In this document: positions 55,587 through 64,000 of the stretch, piece by piece
Position numbering within the stretch: position 1 is the first letter of the stretch
How the letters are laid out: every line of letters begins with the position of its first letter
Origin: Clostridium porci
GTDB taxonomy: Bacteria; Bacillota; Clostridia; Lachnospirales; Lachnospiraceae
Length of the DNA stretch: 64,000 nt
Assembly (NCBI RefSeq): GCF_009696375.1
Contig: NZ_VUMD01000005.1
Span: forward strand, 1-64,000
Direction: 5' to 3'
The notes under the pieces: generated by a model
Told to the model about the DNA's origin: nothing
The model's input: the letters and a program-made list of their open reading frames with translations, nothing else
Databases searched by the model: none
Program-made: the position numbers and the translations under genes

Positions 55587-56895
55587 GACGGAGACCTGGG
55601 CTTAGGGGCAGCATAACAGTAACAGTGAACACGCTCTCATCATGGCTGATTTTCATATCTCCTTTGTATTTACGGACAACGGTGGACACATTGGACAGCC
55701 CGATTCCGCAGTACTTTTCACCTAGCTTCACGCTCTCATAACGGTTTCCATCCTTACGGAACTGACCGTTATAGGAGTTGGATATGCTGATGATCAGAAA
55801 TGCCTTCTGGCAGCGTATCTCTGTATGTATGAAGCGCTTCGACTGCTTTTTCATACGGATACAGGCTTCCAGCGCATTGTCCAGCAGGTTGCCTAGGATG
55901 ATGCACAGATCCACGTTCTCGATGGGCAGCTTTGGAGGCACCATAATATTGGCTGTCAGGGGAATGTCACTGGCGGCAGCCTGCTGCTGCGCGTTATTTA
56001 CCAGGATATTGACCATGCTGTTGCCGCCGGACAGGGGAACCTTCATCCCGTTGGCTGACTGGTATATTTGTTCAATATAATCCAGGGCCTCCTCATATTG
56101 GCCTGACTTTAAAAACACCACCAGGGAATGGAGGTGTTTTTTCAGGTCGTGGCGCAGGGCAGTGATTTCCCTCTGGGAATCCTCCACCTTCTGGTAATAG
56201 GAGGACTGCATATGCAAAAGCTTATCCGCGATCATGTTCTTCTGGCTTTCCTCGTCTATGATGGCGTAGTCGTCCACCAGATAGAACAGAAACATGGAGG
56301 AGCAGAACAGGATGCAGGAGATCTCCAGATAAAAATTAGACACGCGGTTTTTCATGTGGAAAATCTGAATCGTGGTAAAGAGAATCCCGGACGGAACCAA
56401 AAAGGAAATGGCTCCGTACAGAGCATCCTTGTGGCTCTTTCTCATGTTGCGAAAGAGGATGAGCAAGAGGGTGAAAAAGAAAAACAGCACGCAAGCCGCC
56501 ATCTGGGCCAGAGGGCTCTGGATCAGAAAACTGGGCTCCGAGGGCAGCGGTTCATTGTGGAAAAGCCTTACCAGCACAGCAGACAGCAGCTTGCAGGCAT
56601 AGTTAAGCACTACAAAAAGGTAGGCTGTCAGGACCTTGGTTCTCAGGGCATCAGTGAAGAACATGCAGCTAATCAGTATGGTAAAGGTGCAGTAAAAAAT
56701 ACACATGCTGAACAGGGGCGCATGAAACCAGTAGGTCATCCATTGGAATACAAAATAGATGAGAATGCCTGCTGCGTATTGGGGGGCTGATCGTAAGCGT
56801 CTATGGAGGAAATTACCGCACAGCCAGTATAGGATCAGAGTCTCTGCCGCAGACAGAATAAAGCTGACCCAGGCGTGCTGCAGGACGCCCGTCAT
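55567..56895 (-). CDS. GHKL sensor histidine kinase, AgrC-like
   Basis: A 442-residue kinase with about six spans in the first 215 residues and no extracytoplasmic domain, as in AgrC and VirS sensors. The His box is ALRHDLKKHL, and the ATP-binding domain has LGNLLDNALEACI and GIGLSNVSTVV. It overlaps the response regulator gene by 4 bases. AgrC-type kinases often sense peptides, and here the divergent genes encode an amino acid permease and an amidohydrolase, which suggests nutrient peptide or amino acid sensing. Confidence 0.92.
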   Translation of the reverse strand: MTGVLQHAWVSFILSAAETLILYWLCGNFLHRRLRSAPQYAAGILIYFVFQWMTYWFHAPLFSMCIFYCTFTILISCMFFTDALRTKVLTAYLFVVLNYACKLLSAVLVRLFHNEPLPSEPSFLIQSPLAQMAACVLFFFFTLLLILFRNMRKSHKDALYGAISFLVPSGILFTTIQIFHMKNRVSNFYLEISCILFCSSMFLFYLVDDYAIIDEESQKNMIADKLLHMQSSYYQKVEDSQREITALRHDLKKHLHSLVVFLKSGQYEEALDYIEQIYQSANGMKVPLSGGNSMVNILVNNAQQQAAASDIPLTANIMVPPKLPIENVDLCIILGNLLDNALEACIRMKKQSKRFIHTEIRCQKAFLIISISNSYNGQFRKDGNRYESVKLGEKYCGIGLSNVSTVVRKYKGDMKISHDESVFTVTVMLPLSPGLRPIDSPH

Positions 56896-57602
56896 AATAT
56901 GGACTCCATGTAGCTTAAGAATTCCTGATGCACTTCTTTGTGTTTATGCTTGCTTATGGGCAGCATTTCCTTGTTATCCATGGTAACGGAGTCCTTAAAA
57001 ATGTTGTAGATATGGCTTACATTGATCAGAAAGCTCTTATGGCTGCGGATAAATCCATAAGGCCGTAGCTGTTCCTCCAGGGAACTGATGGTTCCGGTAA
57101 AGGTAAATGTGCCTTCCATTGCAACCACCCGTATGGTTCTCAGATTTGATTCCAGGTAGTAGATATGATCCGTCATAAGCTTGGTTGTCCCGCTGATACT
57201 TGGAAAGGAGAAAATAGAAGCATGCTTTTTTAGCTGCCGATCTAGAAGCTCCTTTACCGCAGACAAAAAGTCGGCCTGCTCTACTGGCTTTACGATGTAG
57301 CGGAAGGCCCCTACCTTGTAGCCATCCACCGCATAATCAACTGTGGCAGTGACAATAAGAATAGGCGTCTCGGCATCAATTGTACGAATATGTTTCGCTA
57401 CCTCGATACCGCCCATGGTCTCCATACGCATGTCCAATACCAGTATATCACAGAAGCCTTTCTGCTTATAATCCTTCAGTAAATCCAGTCCGTCCCTATA
57501 GGAGGCTATCTCTAAGGGCCGTTCTTTCTTTAGTTGTTCCAGATAACCGCATAGGATTGTCAGATCTGCGGGACTGTCGTCGCAAAGTACAATTCTGAAC
57601 AT
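56892..57602 (-). CDS. LytTR-family response regulator, AgrA-like
   Basis: A 236-residue regulator with a receiver domain (Asp57 in LVLDMRME; acidic pair in VLCDDS; Lys in IVKPVEQ) and a LytTR DNA-binding domain (about 135-235; DHIYYLESNLRTI, FIRSHKSFLINVSHI). It forms an operon with the GHKL kinase and faces the permease gene across 212 bases, its likely target. Confidence 0.94.
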   Translation of the reverse strand: MFRIVLCDDSPADLTILCGYLEQLKKERPLEIASYRDGLDLLKDYKQKGFCDILVLDMRMETMGGIEVAKHIRTIDAETPILIVTATVDYAVDGYKVGAFRYIVKPVEQADFLSAVKELLDRQLKKHASIFSFPSISGTTKLMTDHIYYLESNLRTIRVVAMEGTFTFTGTISSLEEQLRPYGFIRSHKSFLINVSHIYNIFKDSVTMDNKEMLPISKHKHKEVHQEFLSYMESIL

Positions 57603-57814
57603 AATTTATCTCCTTAGTAAGTGTATTACGATTATACAATTCCTGTTATGGAATTGCAAATAGATGCTTCGTATAAAAAATAGATTGAATCCCAATTATG
57701 ACAATAAAAGTATCGATTATGCACAAGGTATTGCATATAAAAAAGACGGGTGTAAAATGAAGCTACGAGTCAAAGGGAATATAAATAAAAACGCAAAAGG
57801 GGGCGCAAGCGTGT
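57603..57814. promoter_or_regulatory. Divergent control region of the LytTR system and permease
   Basis: Two direct copies of ATTATG lie at 57695-57700 and 57716-57721, exactly 21 bp (two helical turns) apart, which suits a LytTR dimer. An inverted pair AATTCC-TGTTAT-GGAATT lies near 57640-57655. A TATAAA-like box precedes the permease start. The operator role is inferred. Confidence 0.5.
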
Positions 57815-59263
57815 ATGTCTGGATCAAGTGGTAATGATACGGGAGGAATGAAAAAGACCCTGTCTATATGGAATTTTTTTACCATTGGATTCGGGGCTAT
57901 CATCGGCACTGGCTGGGTACTGCTGGTAGGCGATTGGATGGTAATTGGAGGAGGGCCTGTGGCAGCAATGATTGCCTTTGCCATAGGAGCCGTGTTTTTG
58001 CTTCCCATCGGGGCTGTGTTTGGGGAGCTGACAGCAGCCATCCCTATATCAGGGGGAATTATTGAATATGTGGACCGCACCTATGGGCGGAAAGTTTCTT
58101 ACATAACAGGATGGTTTCTGGCTCTGGGCAATGGTATTCTTTGTCCATGGGAGGCCATTGCTATCTCTACACTGGTGTCTGATATGTTCGGGGATCTGTT
58201 TCCGATCCTGCGGTCTGTGAAGCTTTATAATATCATGGGGGCAGATGTGTACCTGTTTCCCACAGTAATTGCTTTGGGCTTTGCTGTCTATGTTATCCTT
58301 TTGAATTTCAGGGGAGCCAAAGCAGCGGCTAAGCTTCAGGCCTTTCTGACAAAGGCGCTCCTGGCTGGGATGCTGCTTGCCATGGCTATCTCCTTTGTAA
58401 GAGGAGGGCCATCCAATATACTGCCTGTATTTGCAAGGGCAGAGGGAGCAGCTACCGTAACCGGCGCAAGCAATATGTTTGCGGGAATTATTTCCGTTCT
58501 GGTCATGACGCCTTTTTTCTATGCAGGATTTGATACCATACCCCAGCAGGCGGAGGAAGCGGCCGAGGGATTGGACTGGAATAAATTTGGCAAGGTTATC
58601 AGTATGGCTCTGCTGGCAGCTGGAGGATTTTATATGGTGTGTATCTACTCCTTCGGAACCATCATTCCCTGGACCGAATTTGTAAAGGGCACGGTGCCGG
58701 CTCTGGCATGCCTAAAGAGCATCAACATGGTTCTTTATGTAGCTATGCTGTTGATAGCAACCTTAGGGCCCATGGGCCCTATGAATTCCTTTTACGGAGC
58801 GACCAGCCGTATTATGCTGGCTATGGTACGCAAGGGACAGCTTCCCGAATGTTTTGCGGTTTTGGATGAGAAGAGCGGCGCGCCCAGGATGGCCAACAGG
58901 GTTCTGGCAGCACTTACAATCGTGGGCCCCTTCTTAGGCAAGAAAATGCTCGTATCTCTGACTAATGTATCTGCCCTGGCCTTTATTTTCTCCTGCATGA
59001 TGGTAAGCTTTGCATGCCTGAAAATGCGTGATACAGAGCCGGAGCTTCCAAGGCCTTACAGGGTTCCAGGAGGAAAGGTGGGAATTGGACTGGCATGTGG
59101 GGCAGGCGCCATTATAGTAGGGCTTATGGTAGTTCCCTTCAGTCCTGCGGCTCTTACACCTGTGGAGTGGGGGATTGTGCTGGCCTGGCTGGCAGTAGGC
59201 CTTGCGTTAAGCGCAGCAACGAAGGGCAGACACAAGCACAGTACAGACGCTGACCGTGCCTGA
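57815..59263 (+). CDS. APC-superfamily amino acid permease
   Basis: A 482-residue membrane protein with about 12 spans. The first span carries the APC signature IGFGAIIGTGWVLL, and later blocks such as FFYAGFDTIPQQAEEA resemble the APC core. It likely imports an amino acid or amine. It is divergent from a GHKL/LytTR two-component system and is followed by an amidohydrolase gene 56 bases downstream. These may together take up and process the same compound. Confidence 0.9.
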   Translation: MSGSSGNDTGGMKKTLSIWNFFTIGFGAIIGTGWVLLVGDWMVIGGGPVAAMIAFAIGAVFLLPIGAVFGELTAAIPISGGIIEYVDRTYGRKVSYITGWFLALGNGILCPWEAIAISTLVSDMFGDLFPILRSVKLYNIMGADVYLFPTVIALGFAVYVILLNFRGAKAAAKLQAFLTKALLAGMLLAMAISFVRGGPSNILPVFARAEGAATVTGASNMFAGIISVLVMTPFFYAGFDTIPQQAEEAAEGLDWNKFGKVISMALLAAGGFYMVCIYSFGTIIPWTEFVKGTVPALACLKSINMVLYVAMLLIATLGPMGPMNSFYGATSRIMLAMVRKGQLPECFAVLDEKSGAPRMANRVLAALTIVGPFLGKKMLVSLTNVSALAFIFSCMMVSFACLKMRDTEPELPRPYRVPGGKVGIGLACGAGAIIVGLMVVPFSPAALTPVEWGIVLAWLAVGLALSAATKGRHKHSTDADRA

Positions 59264-59319
59264 GTGACACATAAATTCATTCATAAACTAACATTTAAAG
59301 GAAGGCGAGGAGGATTTAT

Positions 59320-60561
59320 ATGAAGAAAGTAGCGTTTAAACATGGGTTTTTGATTGACGGTACCGGTATGGAGCCAGTAAATAATAGTCTGGTACTGGTA
59401 GAGGACGATAAGATTGCCTATGCCGGTGCGGACAGGGAAATAGGCCCTGACTACGAGGTTCTGGATATTACAGGAAAGACGATTATGCCGGGGCTGATTG
59501 ACTCCCATCTTCATTTCTCAGGCAACCTGACAGACGATGACAGCGACTGGGTGCTGGAGGATGTGGTGCAAAAGACGGTGGTGGCAGTTCAGCAGGCTCA
59601 TGAATGTCTGGAGAACGGACTTACAACGGTAGGAGAGATCTCCCGATCCGGTATCCAGATCCGAAACATGGTGGAGGCAGGCGTTATGAAGGGGCCAAGA
59701 GTGGTTGCGACCGGACTTGGATTCTGCCGCACCTGCGGACACGGTGATTCCCACAGGCTTCCCAGCTACTATAATGACGAATCCCATCCCTGGGCTGAGC
59801 GGGTGGACGGCCCTTGGGATCTGAGAAAGGCAGTAAGAAGAAGGCTGCGCCAAAGCCCGGATGCTATCAAGATTTGGTCCACAGGAGGCGGTATCTGGCG
59901 ATGGGATCAGAAGCTGGATCAGCATTACACGCTGGAGGAAATTCAGGCAGTAGTTGATGAATGCAACATGGTAGGAATCCCGGTATGGTCCCATGCAGAG
60001 GGATACGGCGGCGCTCTGGATTCAGCAAGAGCCGGCGTGCACCTGATCATCCACGGACAGACCCTAAACGACGAGTGTCTGGATATTATGGCTGAGAAAG
60101 GGATTTACTTCTGTCCTACCATTCAATTCTTAAATGAATGGTTCAAGACCTATGCTCCGCCGTACATTCCTGAGGTTCATGACCAGTATCCTGGCGATAC
60201 CGTGGCGGAGAAGGAGTTAAACCGTGTATATGCTAATTTAAGGAAAGCAAAAGCCAAAGGAATCGGCTTGACCATTGGCTCAGATTCCTTCTGCTCCAGC
60301 CTGACACCCTATGGAACCACAGCCATAGGAGAGATGTATTCCTTTGTGGAGAAGGCAGGCATCAGCGAAATGGATACCATCGTGGCAGCAACCAAGGTGG
60401 GAGCTGAGATGCTAAAGGTGGACAATGTGACAGGTTCTTTGACAGAGGGTAAAAGTGCAGACCTGCTGGTTATTAATGGAAATCCATTAGAGAATATCCG
60501 TGCAATCTCTGTTGAGAACATGAACGTAATCATGAAGGAAGGATATTTTGTAAAACGCTGA
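59320..60561 (+). CDS. Amidohydrolase, prolidase/imidazolonepropionase-like
   Basis: A 413-residue metal-dependent hydrolase of the amidohydrolase superfamily (COG1228-like). The N- and C-terminal beta-sandwich and TIM-barrel pattern is clear: DSHLHFSG gives the first two metal His, DAIKIWSTGG a possible carboxylated Lys, WSHAEG and IIHGQT the later His, and IGSDSF the catalytic Asp. Related enzymes hydrolyse dipeptides, N-acyl amino acids or imidazolone propionate. The permease upstream, likely in the same operon, suggests an imported amino-acid derivative as substrate. Confidence 0.88.
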   Translation: MKKVAFKHGFLIDGTGMEPVNNSLVLVEDDKIAYAGADREIGPDYEVLDITGKTIMPGLIDSHLHFSGNLTDDDSDWVLEDVVQKTVVAVQQAHECLENGLTTVGEISRSGIQIRNMVEAGVMKGPRVVATGLGFCRTCGHGDSHRLPSYYNDESHPWAERVDGPWDLRKAVRRRLRQSPDAIKIWSTGGGIWRWDQKLDQHYTLEEIQAVVDECNMVGIPVWSHAEGYGGALDSARAGVHLIIHGQTLNDECLDIMAEKGIYFCPTIQFLNEWFKTYAPPYIPEVHDQYPGDTVAEKELNRVYANLRKAKAKGIGLTIGSDSFCSSLTPYGTTAIGEMYSFVEKAGISEMDTIVAATKVGAEMLKVDNVTGSLTEGKSADLLVINGNPLENIRAISVENMNVIMKEGYFVKR

Positions 60562-60624
60562 CCAGAACTCCCAAAGGCAGAGAGAGGGCTACATTAGGCA
60601 AACCCCGATAAAAACGTATTTATA

Positions 60625-60664
60625 CAGCAAACGGCATAGTCGCTTTGGCTATGCCGTTTTGCTG
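60625..60664 (+). terminator. Terminator after the amidohydrolase gene
   Basis: ACGGCATAG (60631-60639) pairs with CTATGCCGT (60649-60657), extended by CAGCAA and TTGCTG; TTTT lies inside the 3' arm. Confidence 0.75.
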
Positions 60665-60713
60665 TCCTTGTGGCCGCTCTCCTCTTCCAGTGCCGCGAAG
60701 AAATTTAAAAAAA

Positions 60714-60795
60714 TGATAATAGTTATCAATATTATTTGTTGACAAATTTGAAAAAAACTGGTAAGATAATGTCAAGTTAGTTAGCTTGAACTAAT
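60714..60795 (+). promoter_or_regulatory. dps promoter with Fur/PerR-type box and GTTAG operator
   Basis: TGATAAT-A-GTTATCA (60714-60728) is a 7-1-7 Fur-type box with a single mismatch. It is followed by TTGACA (60739-60744), a 17-base spacer, TAAGAT (60762-60767), then GTTAG-CTTGAA-CTAAT (60780-60795). Two different metal-type operators thus flank one promoter. Confidence 0.75.
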
Positions 60796-60846
60796 GAATG
60801 GGTTTTACATAATGGTTACTTATAAAGTGGGAAAGGAGGAAATTAT

Positions 60847-61281
60847 ATGAGTGAATTAATTGGAAAGTTGAACCAACTGCTGGCGGATCTGAGTATTTTA
60901 TACAGAAAGCTGCAAAACTATCATTGGAATATTCAGGGGAAAGAATTTTTTGTTCTCCACAGTAAGCTGGAAGAGTACTATGATGGAGTAAATGAGGAAA
61001 TTGACCAGATAGCGGAGCAGATCCTTATGCTGGATGGACAGCCTCTTGGAAGAATGAAGGACTACCTGGATATTGGTAAAATCAAGGAGGCCTCCAACGA
61101 GAGGATACATGCGGCAGACGTTGTAAACAGCGTGCTGGAGGATTTTGGCTACTGTAAGGAAGCTTTGAAGGCCATTAAGGAAAAGGCGGACGAGGAAAAT
61201 GTGTACGAGGTATCCTCTATGGCCGATTCCATGATAGCAGAGTATAGCAAGGCCATCTGGATGCTGAAGCAGTCCAGATAG
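60847..61281 (+). CDS. dps: Dps/ferritin-like DNA-protection protein
   Basis: A 144-residue ferritin-like protein. The four-helix pattern is clear: YHWNIQGKEFFVLH with the intersubunit ferroxidase His, then LEEYYDGVNEEIDQIAEQIL with the conserved Asp/Glu. Dps dodecamers oxidise Fe(II) with peroxide and store the iron, protecting DNA. AAGGAGGA precedes ATG 60847. It leads a peroxide-defence run with ahpC and the AhpF-like gene and has both metal-type operators upstream. Confidence 0.93.
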   Translation: MSELIGKLNQLLADLSILYRKLQNYHWNIQGKEFFVLHSKLEEYYDGVNEEIDQIAEQILMLDGQPLGRMKDYLDIGKIKEASNERIHAADVVNSVLEDFGYCKEALKAIKEKADEENVYEVSSMADSMIAEYSKAIWMLKQSR

Positions 61282-61344
61282 ATAAAAGGCCATAGCTATA
61301 GAATATTTAAATCAACTAATAAACATGAGCAGGAGGAATTTATT

Positions 61345-61908
61345 ATGTCATTAATCGGAAAAGAAATCAGTGATTTTAAAGTGCAGGCTTTTGTAGGCGG
61401 AGAATTTAAGGAGGTAAAAAAGTCAGATGTATTAGGCAAGTGGGGCGTATTTTTCTTCTACCCTGCTGATTTTACCTTTGTGTGCCCGACGGAGCTGGAG
61501 GATTTGGCTAACAAGTATGAGGAGTTTAAGGGGATCGGCTGTGAGATCTACAGTGTGTCCTGCGACAGTCACTTTGTACACAAGGCATGGCATGATGCAT
61601 CCAAGACCATTCAGAAAATTCAGTACCCTATGCTTGCGGACCCAACAGGCGCTTTAGCCAGAGATTTCGAAGTAATGATTGAGTCTGATGGAATGGCAGA
61701 GAGAGGCAGCTTTATTGTAAATCCTGAGGGCAAGATCGTAGCTTATGAAGTGATTGCAGGAAATGTGGGAAGAAATGCGGACGAGCTATTCCGCCGGGTG
61801 CAGGCTTCCCAGTTTGTGGCAGAGCATGGGGATCAGGTGTGCCCGGCTAAGTGGCAGCCAGGAGCAGAGACCTTGAAGCCCAGCCTGGATTTAGTAGGCT
61901 TACTTTAA
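61345..61908 (+). CDS. ahpC: Peroxiredoxin AhpC
   Basis: A 187-residue typical 2-Cys peroxiredoxin that reduces hydrogen peroxide and organic peroxides. The peroxidatic Cys is in DFTFVCPTE and the resolving Cys in DQVCPAKW. Length is standard. Its reductant is probably the AhpF-like enzyme, whose ribosome site directly follows the ahpC stop. AGGAGG precedes ATG 61345. Confidence 0.97.
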   Translation: MSLIGKEISDFKVQAFVGGEFKEVKKSDVLGKWGVFFFYPADFTFVCPTELEDLANKYEEFKGIGCEIYSVSCDSHFVHKAWHDASKTIQKIQYPMLADPTGALARDFEVMIESDGMAERGSFIVNPEGKIVAYEVIAGNVGRNADELFRRVQASQFVAEHGDQVCPAKWQPGAETLKPSLDLVGLL

Positions 61909-61917
61909 GGAGCGCAT

Positions 61918-63651
61918 ATGCAGGATAAACAGCATTTATATGATGTAATAATTGTAGGCGGCGGACCGGCAGGTCTGTCCGCTGCAATCTATATGGCCAG
62001 AGCCAGATATAAGGTTTTGGTGATGGAGAAGGAGAAAATAGGAGGCCAGATTACCATTACATCGGAGATTGTCAATTATCCGGGGGTGGAGCAGTCCAGT
62101 GGAAAAGATCTGACTCATTCTATGAAGGAGCAGGCGGAGGCCTTTGGAGCAGAATTTGCTATGGCGGAGGTTCTGGATCTGGATCTGGATCAGGATATAA
62201 AGGTGCTCCATACCACAGCAGGAGAGTATAAGGCTCTGGGTGTGGTGCTGGCCACAGGAGCTAATCCCAGAAAGCTGGGCTTTAAGGGCGAAAAAGAATT
62301 TCAGGGCAGAGGCGTAGCTTACTGTGCTACTTGTGACGGAGAATTTTTCACAGGGCTGGAGGTATTTGTTATCGGCGGCGGCTTTGCCGCGGTGGAGGAA
62401 GGCATTTTCCTGACGAAATACGCAAAGAAGGTTACGCTGATTGTGCGGGAGGATGATTTTACCTGTGCAAAAACCGTAGCGGATCAGGTGAAGAATGAGG
62501 AGAAGATATCCGTTGAGTTTAATACGGAGATTGTAGAGGCAGGCGGAGACAATATGCTTACCTTTGCCAGATTCAGGAATAATAAAACCGGCCGTCAATG
62601 GGTCTATGAGGCTGGGGAGGACGGCAGCTTTGGGATCTTTGTGTTTGCAGGCTATGTACCTAACACAGCCTGGTTAGGCGGTAAGGTAGCCTGTGATGAG
62701 CGGGGCTATATCATTACTGACGGAAACCAGAAAACGAATGTGGACGGAGTCTATGGAGCCGGAGATGTATGCATAAAGAATCTCCGGCAGGTAGTTACGG
62801 CAGTATCCGACGGAGCTGTGGCGGCTACCTCTCTGGAAAAGCATGTGTCCCTTATCCATGAGAAGCTGGGCCTGCCAGAGTTTCAGAGGGAAAAGGCTCA
62901 TATGGAGCGGCTGAGGCACGGAGCAGGCAAACAGCCGAAGGACGGGAAAGCCCAGGGTGGAGAGAGGAACGCAGAACAGGCCAAGGGCGAAGGACAATCA
63001 GGTCAGGGCTTCCTTTCTGATGAAATCAAGCAGCAGTTGGAAGGCTTGTTCCCTAAATTTGCTGGAAAGGTTATCATAAGGGCAGAGCTGGATGACAGCC
63101 CTCTGGCTGGAGAGATGAGCGGCTTTTTAGGGGAACTGGAGGGGCTTACCGACAAGCTGGCCTGTGTAAGAGTTACGGTTAGCCAGGAGGAGAAAGCGGC
63201 AAGAGAGGCGAAGGGAGAACTGCTTCCTGCCTTCTGCATAGAGCGGGAGGATGGAAGCGGCGGTAATATCCTGTTTCATGGCGTACCGGGAGGGCATGAG
63301 TTTAATTCCTTTATTATTGCCCTTTATAACATGGCGGGGCCTGGACAGGCCATTGACGAGAGCCTTAAGCAGCGCCTTTTATCCATAAAGAAGGACATTA
63401 ACGTTAAGGTGATGGTTTCTCTGTCCTGCACAATGTGTCCGGAGGTGGTGATGGCAGCCCACAGAGCTGCGTCACTGTCTGATAAGGTAAAAGGAGAAAT
63501 GATTGATTTGATGCATTTCCCTGATTTAAAGAAGAAATATAAAATTATGAGCGTTCCCTGTATGGTTATCAACGACGATCAGGTATACTTTGGTAAAAAG
63601 AGCTTGGAGGAAGTAACTCAGCTTCTGGAGGAAGCCGCTGGTAAAATATAA
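61918..63651 (+). CDS. AhpF-like flavin reductase with permuted domain order
   Basis: A 577-residue reductase for AhpC. Residues 1-315 form a thioredoxin-reductase-like module: FAD loop GGGPAGLSAA, the redox pair in CATCDG, NADPH loop GGGFAAVEE and GAGDVC. A charged linker (about 325-365) follows. The C-terminal part (about 370-577) has thioredoxin-like folds with a CTMC pair in SLSCTMCPEVV. In classical AhpF that Trx-like part is at the N terminus, so the order is reversed here. It begins 9 bases after the ahpC stop. Confidence 0.92.
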   Translation: MQDKQHLYDVIIVGGGPAGLSAAIYMARARYKVLVMEKEKIGGQITITSEIVNYPGVEQSSGKDLTHSMKEQAEAFGAEFAMAEVLDLDLDQDIKVLHTTAGEYKALGVVLATGANPRKLGFKGEKEFQGRGVAYCATCDGEFFTGLEVFVIGGGFAAVEEGIFLTKYAKKVTLIVREDDFTCAKTVADQVKNEEKISVEFNTEIVEAGGDNMLTFARFRNNKTGRQWVYEAGEDGSFGIFVFAGYVPNTAWLGGKVACDERGYIITDGNQKTNVDGVYGAGDVCIKNLRQVVTAVSDGAVAATSLEKHVSLIHEKLGLPEFQREKAHMERLRHGAGKQPKDGKAQGGERNAEQAKGEGQSGQGFLSDEIKQQLEGLFPKFAGKVIIRAELDDSPLAGEMSGFLGELEGLTDKLACVRVTVSQEEKAAREAKGELLPAFCIEREDGSGGNILFHGVPGGHEFNSFIIALYNMAGPGQAIDESLKQRLLSIKKDINVKVMVSLSCTMCPEVVMAAHRAASLSDKVKGEMIDLMHFPDLKKKYKIMSVPCMVINDDQVYFGKKSLEEVTQLLEEAAGKI

Positions 63652-63678
63652 GGAGAATTAAATTTTGAAAAGGAAAAG

Positions 63679-63725
63679 GAACCGGGTACAGGCCGAGGGA
63701 AACAGACTGGGCCCCGGTTCTTTTT
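63679..63725 (+). terminator. Terminator after the peroxide-defence genes
   Basis: GAACCGGG (63679-63686) pairs with CCCGGTTC (63713-63720), followed by TTTTT. Confidence 0.9.
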
Positions 63726-63807
63726 GATTTTATAGGAACGATCGACATTGGCACTTTCTTGTATTAGGCTGTAAATGGATAAGCTATCTTAGTTTTTGTC
63801 AAATCCA

Positions 63808-64000
63808 TTACTGGATCAAGCGTTTCAGCTCATCTAAATATTTCAGAGCGAACTGGCTCAAATGAAGCTTTGGATTGGAGAGCCAGCCAATTTCCATGGA
63901 TTCCTCTGTGTTTAAGGGAACTGCTGTAATGGTATCCCCGTTTAAGTTGCGGTTCAGGATACCGCTGCAAATCGTATAGCCATTTAAGCCAATGAGCAGG
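63808..64000 (-). CDS. LysR-family regulator, C-terminal fragment (5' partial)
   Basis: The minus strand is open from the window edge to TAA at 63810-63808 and encodes 63 residues. The sequence with VPLNTEESMEIGWL and LSQFALKYLDELKRLI is the usual end of a LysR-type effector-binding domain. The DNA-binding part and start lie outside the window, so the target cannot be named. Confidence 0.75.
   Translation of the reverse strand, partial: LLIGLNGYTICSGILNRNLNGDTITAVPLNTEESMEIGWLSNPKLHLSQFALKYLDELKRLIQ

Noticed and set aside
56128-56790. Long plus-strand frame within the histidine kinase gene
   Set aside because: It is antisense to a well-supported kinase gene and shows no family features.

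Overview
The window comes from the chromosome of a Gram-positive anaerobe of the Clostridia, most likely a gut Lachnospiraceae (Clostridium cluster XIVa). This is inferred from the gene families and their order: FeoB with paired FeoA proteins, DUF6110 next to a P-type ATPase, DUF3793 next to flavodoxin, serC-serA-DUF1015, GH112 phosphorylase, RNase Y and a Firmicutes-type LexA box. No rRNA, tRNA, CRISPR array or insertion sequence was seen.

Region 1 (1 to about 17,040) is the right part of a Tn916-family integrative conjugative element, visibly more AT-rich than the rest. It carries the conjugation genes orf16 to orf13 (VirB4-like ATPase, VirB6-like membrane protein, CwlT-type hydrolase, TcpC-like protein). 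The position of tet(M) in Tn916 is taken by two transport cassettes: a very AT-rich GntR/ABC exporter cassette (5.9-8.2 kb), and a two-component system facing a lipoprotein/FtsX/FtsX/ATPase operon (8.2-14.2 kb). The backbone then resumes with orf7, orf8, xis and int. The element sits just upstream of a preQ1-I riboswitch and queT.

Region 2 (17-31 kb) is core chromosome: queT, murC, a cluster of DnaA boxes, dnaD-like and dnaC/dnaI-like helicase loader genes, prs, a membrane acyltransferase, LexA-controlled recA-recX, rny, a secreted repeat protein and a tandem HD-domain protein. Region 3 (31-39.5 kb) is amino acid synthesis: leuB-ilvD-ilvB and serC-serA-DUF1015.

Region 4 (39.5-48 kb) is an iron cluster: DUF3793 and flavodoxin, feoA-feoA-feoB, a Fur-like winged-helix-only protein, a Cys-rich/HMA fusion, a 26-residue membrane peptide, DUF6110 and an unusual P-type ATPase. 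Region 5 (48-64 kb) holds a GGDEF-EAL protein, a GH112 phosphorylase, enolase, a 2-hydroxyacid dehydrogenase, a GHKL/LytTR two-component system divergent from an amino acid permease and amidohydrolase, then Dps, AhpC and a domain-permuted AhpF-like reductase, and a partial LysR gene at the edge.

The most interesting signal across the window is one inverted repeat, GTTAG-N6-CTAAC. It occurs in the promoter regions of DUF3793/flavodoxin, feoA, feoB, the 26-residue peptide/DUF6110 operon, enolase and dps. It suggests a shared, probably metal-responsive regulon covering iron uptake, possible iron export, storage and a glycolytic enzyme. The regulator itself is not in the window.
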